Source: an uncultured bacterium
GTDB taxonomy: Bacteria > Verrucomicrobiota > Kiritimatiellia > RFP12 > UBA1067
Length of the DNA stretch: 64,000 bases
Direction of reading: 5' to 3'
Assembly (NCBI GenBank): GCA_902779075.1
Contig: CACZAK010000002.1
Span: forward strand, 16,982-80,981
Shown: one piece after another, positions 62,001-64,000 of the stretch
How positions within the stretch are numbered: position 1 is the stretch's first letter
How the letters are laid out: each line of letters opens with the position of its first letter
Notes under the pieces: generated by a model
The model's input: the letters and a program-made list of their open reading frames with translations, nothing else
Databases searched by the model: none
Told to the model about the DNA's origin: nothing
Program-made: the position numbers and the translations under genes

Positions 62001-63666
62001 CGATCGTCGCGACGGAAGCGCCAATTTCCACGTTGGTGAGCGAAGTACATCCGTAGAATGCGCCGTACCCGGCGAAGTAAGAGCCACTAGGGGATCTGCC
62101 GTCGTCCGCACCGCTTATTTCTTCAATACCGTCGCCTATGGAAACGGAATTTAGACCGGTGCAGTATGCAAACGAACCAACACCTATTGTACCGACGCTG
62201 TCGGGAAGCGTGACCGCTGTTACGGAGCGACAATTCTTGAAAGCCCATTCGCCGATTGTCAAAACTGTGTCAGGCAACGTGAAGTTCTTCATCGCACTGC
62301 AGTTGTTGAACGCGCTTTCGCGTATCGTCTGCACCTTGGCACCAAACTTGACTGTTTCAAGTTTGGCGTCGTCATAAAACGCGCAGTAGTCGATTAACCG
62401 TACGTTGTCGCCTATGGACACGTTTTTGAGAAGCCCACAAGCGGAAAATGCATAGCGACCTATAGTACGTACGTTTCCGGGAATGGTTATCTCCGGCAAG
62501 GCCGAGCAGCCGTAGAATGCCCCGTGCCCGATTGACCTCAACGCAGCGTTGAGCGTAACGTTCGTCAGGGCAGTGCAACCATACAACATGCCGTAGCCTT
62601 CAAAATAGGATCCTGAAGGAAAACGGCCATCATCCGCGCCGGCGATGTGTGTAAGGCCGTTGCCGAACTTTACCTCCTTCAATCCGTCGCAGAATGCAAA
62701 AGCTCCGTTCGTGCAGATTGTGACGGAATCCGGGATTGTGAGCGTTTGGATGCTGTCGCAGTTGCGGAAGCAATATTCACCTATGTAGGTAACGCTTTCG
62801 GGTATGTCGAGAGCCTGAAGGTTGGTGCAGTTGCGGAACGCCCCTGCGTATATCGATTTTATCGCCGTACCGGTAAAGGTCAGCTCTTCAAGCTGCACAT
62901 CGTTGTAGAAAGCCTGAACGCCTATGCTGACTACGGACCTGCCCACTGTAACCGAATGGAGCTTGTCGCACTCGGCAAAAGCATAGTTGCCAATACTGGT
63001 CACGCTATCCGGTATCACAAGGTCATAAAGCTCATTACAGTCATAGAACGCGCCGTTGCCAATTTTGGTCAAGCTATCTCCAAGCTGAATTGTGCGCAAC
63101 TTGTCGCATCCATAAAACGCACCATATCCGGCAAAATAGGAGCCGCTTGGAGAACGTCCATCGTCCGCCCCCGGAATGCTCGTCACGCCGGGTAACTTCG
63201 CCGTAGTCATTTTGACGCAGTATGCAAATGCACCACGGCCAATGGCCGTAGTCGTCGCGGGAAGTTCTATCTTCTGCAAAAGCGAACAACTGGAAAACGC
63301 AGACACTCCCACGCTCATCACTCCTGCGCCGACCGTAACGCTCTGAAGCTGGCTGCATCCACTGAACGCATTGGCGGCTATCGTAGTTACGCTGTCTGGT
63401 ATAACAACTTCCGATATTTTTGTATTGCCCTTGAAAATCGTTCCAAACGCAACCACGGGCTTGCCGCCCAGCGTCGCAGGTATCTCCATATCGTATTCGG
63501 CGCCAGTAACGGCGCTGACCGTCGCCGATATGTTATTAGTGGAATATGTCCACACATGTCCGTCATCATCCTCCCACGTGTCCGCCCACGCGCCGAACGG
63601 CGCGAGCGTGCCGGCAACAGCCAGAAAGGCCGCCGCCAACTTCTTCAATTTTCTTTTGATGTTCAT
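59077..63666 (-). CDS. Giant secreted BspA-type LRR protein with CARDB-like, InlB-like and shared C-terminal domain
   Basis: 1529 residues. Signal peptide KKLAAAFLAVAGTLAPFGAWA. About 780 residues of LRR_5 repeats (LYDLVIPDSVTSIGNYAF type) are organised in super-repeats of 176-177 residues marked by GADDGRSPSGSYFAGYGAFY. A CARDB-like beta domain follows (YTLTLQLNGDNRLEETDYSN), then one short and four long InlB-like repeats (about 1010-1420). The last 70 residues (YYAGRLADGSGAYELIVGDY to LTTEDGDVYLL) match the C-terminus of the protein at 45543-48923. AAAGGAAAGG precedes the ATG. First gene of the three-gene operon; probable surface adhesin. Confidence 0.85.
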   Translation of the reverse strand: MNIKRKLKKLAAAFLAVAGTLAPFGAWADTWEDDDGHVWTYSTNNISATVSAVTGAEYDMEIPATLGGKPVVAFGTIFKGNTKISEVVIPDSVTTIAANAFSGCSQLQSVTVGAGVMSVGVSAFSSCSLLQKIELPATTTAIGRGAFAYCVKMTTAKLPGVTSIPGADDGRSPSGSYFAGYGAFYGCDKLRTIQLGDSLTKIGNGAFYDCNELYDLVIPDSVTSIGNYAFAECDKLHSVTVGRSVVSIGVQAFYNDVQLEELTFTGTAIKSIYAGAFRNCTNLQALDIPESVTYIGEYCFRNCDSIQTLTIPDSVTICTNGAFAFCDGLKEVKFGNGLTHIAGADDGRFPSGSYFEGYGMLYGCTALTNVTLNAALRSIGHGAFYGCSALPEITIPGNVRTIGRYAFSACGLLKNVSIGDNVRLIDYCAFYDDAKLETVKFGAKVQTIRESAFNNCSAMKNFTLPDTVLTIGEWAFKNCRSVTAVTLPDSVGTIGVGSFAYCTGLNSVSIGDGIEEISGADDGRSPSGSYFAGYGAFYGCTSLTNVEIGASVATIGNGAFYGCAALPEIEIPSCVSTVGAYSFAECSALSKVDIKNGGVTSIGDKAFLNDKALVTANLGNRLVTIGNRAFQYCSSLIGLTLPDSLITINGWCFEGDTSLKSIVIPDKVKDLKSGAFAYCTGLESVKIGKTLAVIGGADDGRTPSGSYFAGYGAFYGCTALRNVDFGTTLAQISCGAFYGCSSLASVTIPDSVTKVGGYAFGNCTSLCTVTLGTGVATMGNNVFDGDTALHYVEFKGEAAPANMGSNIYKGTRASVTTYVAEGSTGWTALYQTGLPETWQGKAITYAPPPDGAGNPYDFYVYSCKATVSRTDYYWSLMLTTNRYVHGKTVPASVTTIREGDPVYLSYAFDEYWRGEAFDVTNRFTLSGAKSGTIDFGEKVVAHSTASCWWRTNAVPELLQSLGPGEYTLTLQLNGDNRLEETDYSNNTTSIAFTVVGVPKYTVAFNLNGAWGPSPASRTIYEGKAVGELPQVDVPSGWTFLGWFTAAEGGTAVNAGTPIFADTVLYAHWQAGAGLYSIRFIRNDGAGTMETRGFGHGLSTPLPKVASLGFARKGMVFKGWATSSANASAGKIWKTDGAVVATPTAVGTTMDAIAVWELADGYYGIKFNKNDGTGKWRGVACKYGEATALPSCGAGLGWTRAGYTFMGWATSAANAAAGKVWKGDRGTVQTAASAGTTLNVYAIWEKTLTYTIKYGKYDGTGETFSSNYVWGVESHVPTATKSPLFWQRAGFDWLGWSTSPANADAGKVWKAGWGSISKPVDADGTLSVYACWRLQSGYYAIKFFRNDGTAAWRSKAFQYGVATRLPTVANGLRWSRAGYVFAGWATSAAKAAAGTVYRDDWGIVTSPVAAGQTLTLYAIWRPIASANQAVRRMSACVSRKTASAAHADGAARAATIAVSQTTIEPGYYAGRLADGSGAYELIVGDYNAAGYVRIDFDTGESLFAEAEVVMFTDDAIVLTTEDGDVYLLLP
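59400..60470 (-). repeat. Four long InlB-like repeats
   Basis: Units beginning SIRFIRNDGAGTMET, GIKFNKNDGTGKWRG, TIKYGKYDGTGETFS and AIKFFRNDGTAAWRS. More diverged than the triads in the other proteins. Confidence 0.75.
61570..63162 (-). repeat. LRR super-repeat, period 531/528/531 bp
   Basis: The marker GADDGR(S/F/T)PSGSYF occurs four times, with its second aspartate codon at 63160, 62629, 62101 and 61570. Each period holds about seven LRR_5 units plus a fixed insert. Confidence 0.85.
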
Positions 63667-63858
63667 TTACTTTTCCTTTCCTTTATGATGGGTGAGGGTA
63701 TTGGTGACAGGGCGTCTGACACTCCTTTGCAGAAAATAGTGAAAATGCCTTTTCAGTTTGGAAGTGAAGGCAAAAAAACGCAACGGCCAGATGAGCCTAC
63801 ATGCCCATCCGCCCTCCCGTCGCGCGGAATATGCCTTAAAAGCCGTATCATGTTTGGA

Positions 63859-63887
63859 ATTATACCAAACCCTGCGCCGGTGCGCAA
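63859..63887 (-). promoter_or_regulatory. Promoter of the 52.0-63.7 kb operon
   Basis: TTGCGC (63887-63882), a 17-nt spacer ending in TTTGG and consensus TATAAT (63864-63859) on the minus strand. The leader to the ATG is about 190 nt. Confidence 0.75.
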
Positions 63888-63908
63888 GCCCCATGCCCCC
63901 CCACGCTT

Positions 63909-63941
63909 ATCCCGACTTTTTCGGGATGAGTTATCCCGAAA
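63909..63941. promoter_or_regulatory. Three alternating half-sites forming two mutually exclusive palindromes
   Basis: ATCCCGA (63909-63915), TTTCGGGAT (63919-63927) and ATCCCGAAA (63933-63941). The middle arm can pair with either flank (7 bp with loop CTTTT, or 9 bp with loop GAGTT). The block lies 21 bp upstream of the -35, where an activator could bind. A terminator for a gene outside the window is possible but no U-run follows. Confidence 0.45.
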
Positions 63942-64000
63942 TCGCGTCGTACCCTTGAAAACATTGGCTCAAAAATATTTTCAGGGGGTTCAAAAACTGA

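Larger units (their letters stand above)
63667..64000. other. Upstream region of the LRR-protease operon
   Basis: 334 bp without a supported gene. It contains a minus-strand leader of about 190 nt, a good promoter at 63859-63887 and a cluster of inverted repeats at 63909-63941. The last 50 bases are A/T-rich and show nothing further. Confidence 0.6.

Overview
The window looks like chromosomal DNA of a Gram-negative, probably gut- or rumen-associated member of the Kiritimatiellota/Verrucomicrobiota group. That placement is inferred from gene content: very large secreted proteins with BspA-type leucine-rich repeats and InlB-like C-terminal repeats, C10 (streptopain-type) peptidases, an autotransporter-associated beta-strand-repeat protein, and a Wzm/Wzt polysaccharide exporter. 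No rRNA or other marker gene is present to prove it. No tRNA, CRISPR array, insertion sequence or phage gene was recognised. Almost everything is on the minus strand; only a two-gene operon at 6.6-9.4 kb is on the plus strand.

Layout. 1-3286: 5' part of a secreted beta-strand-repeat protein whose 3' end lies outside the window. 3587-6500: an AAA+ ATPase with a nuclease-like tail and an exported FAD oxidoreductase. 6623-9389: plus-strand operon of a membrane-anchored acyl-CoA-ligase-like enzyme, preceded by a possible 10-codon leader, and an MscS channel. 9393-45406: a 36-kb surface-polysaccharide cluster read right to left. It starts at a strong and apparently leaderless promoter before the ABC exporter (wzm, wzt). 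Then come multidomain glycosyltransferases of 2041, 434, 1452 and 1571 residues, a lipid-linked sugar module (two GT-C enzymes, SMR flippase, ArnC-like transferase), an acyl-building module (DltA-like ligase, two carrier proteins, KAS III, SDR, two acyltransferase-like proteins), a deoxyaminosugar module (2,3-dehydratase, Gfo/Idh reductase, RffA-type aminotransferase) and three more glycosyltransferases. 45543-51771 and 52023-63666: two operons of secreted proteins. Each is bounded by a recognisable promoter and a GC-rich hairpin terminator. They encode two giant LRR proteins, two C10 cysteine peptidases and one zinc metallopeptidase, all carrying InlB-like repeats.

How the parts fit (inference). 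The central cluster can build a dTDP-4-amino-2,4,6-trideoxyhexose and N-acylate it with a small group assembled on a dedicated carrier protein. It could then load the sugar onto a polyprenyl phosphate, flip it, and attach it on the periplasmic side, while Wzm/Wzt exports the main polymer made by the multidomain transferases. RmlA/RmlB-type genes for the precursor are not in the window. Sigma70-type promoters here share -35 elements TTGCGC or TTGACT and -10 elements often preceded by GG; at least two sit only 7 nt from an ATG, suggesting leaderless translation.
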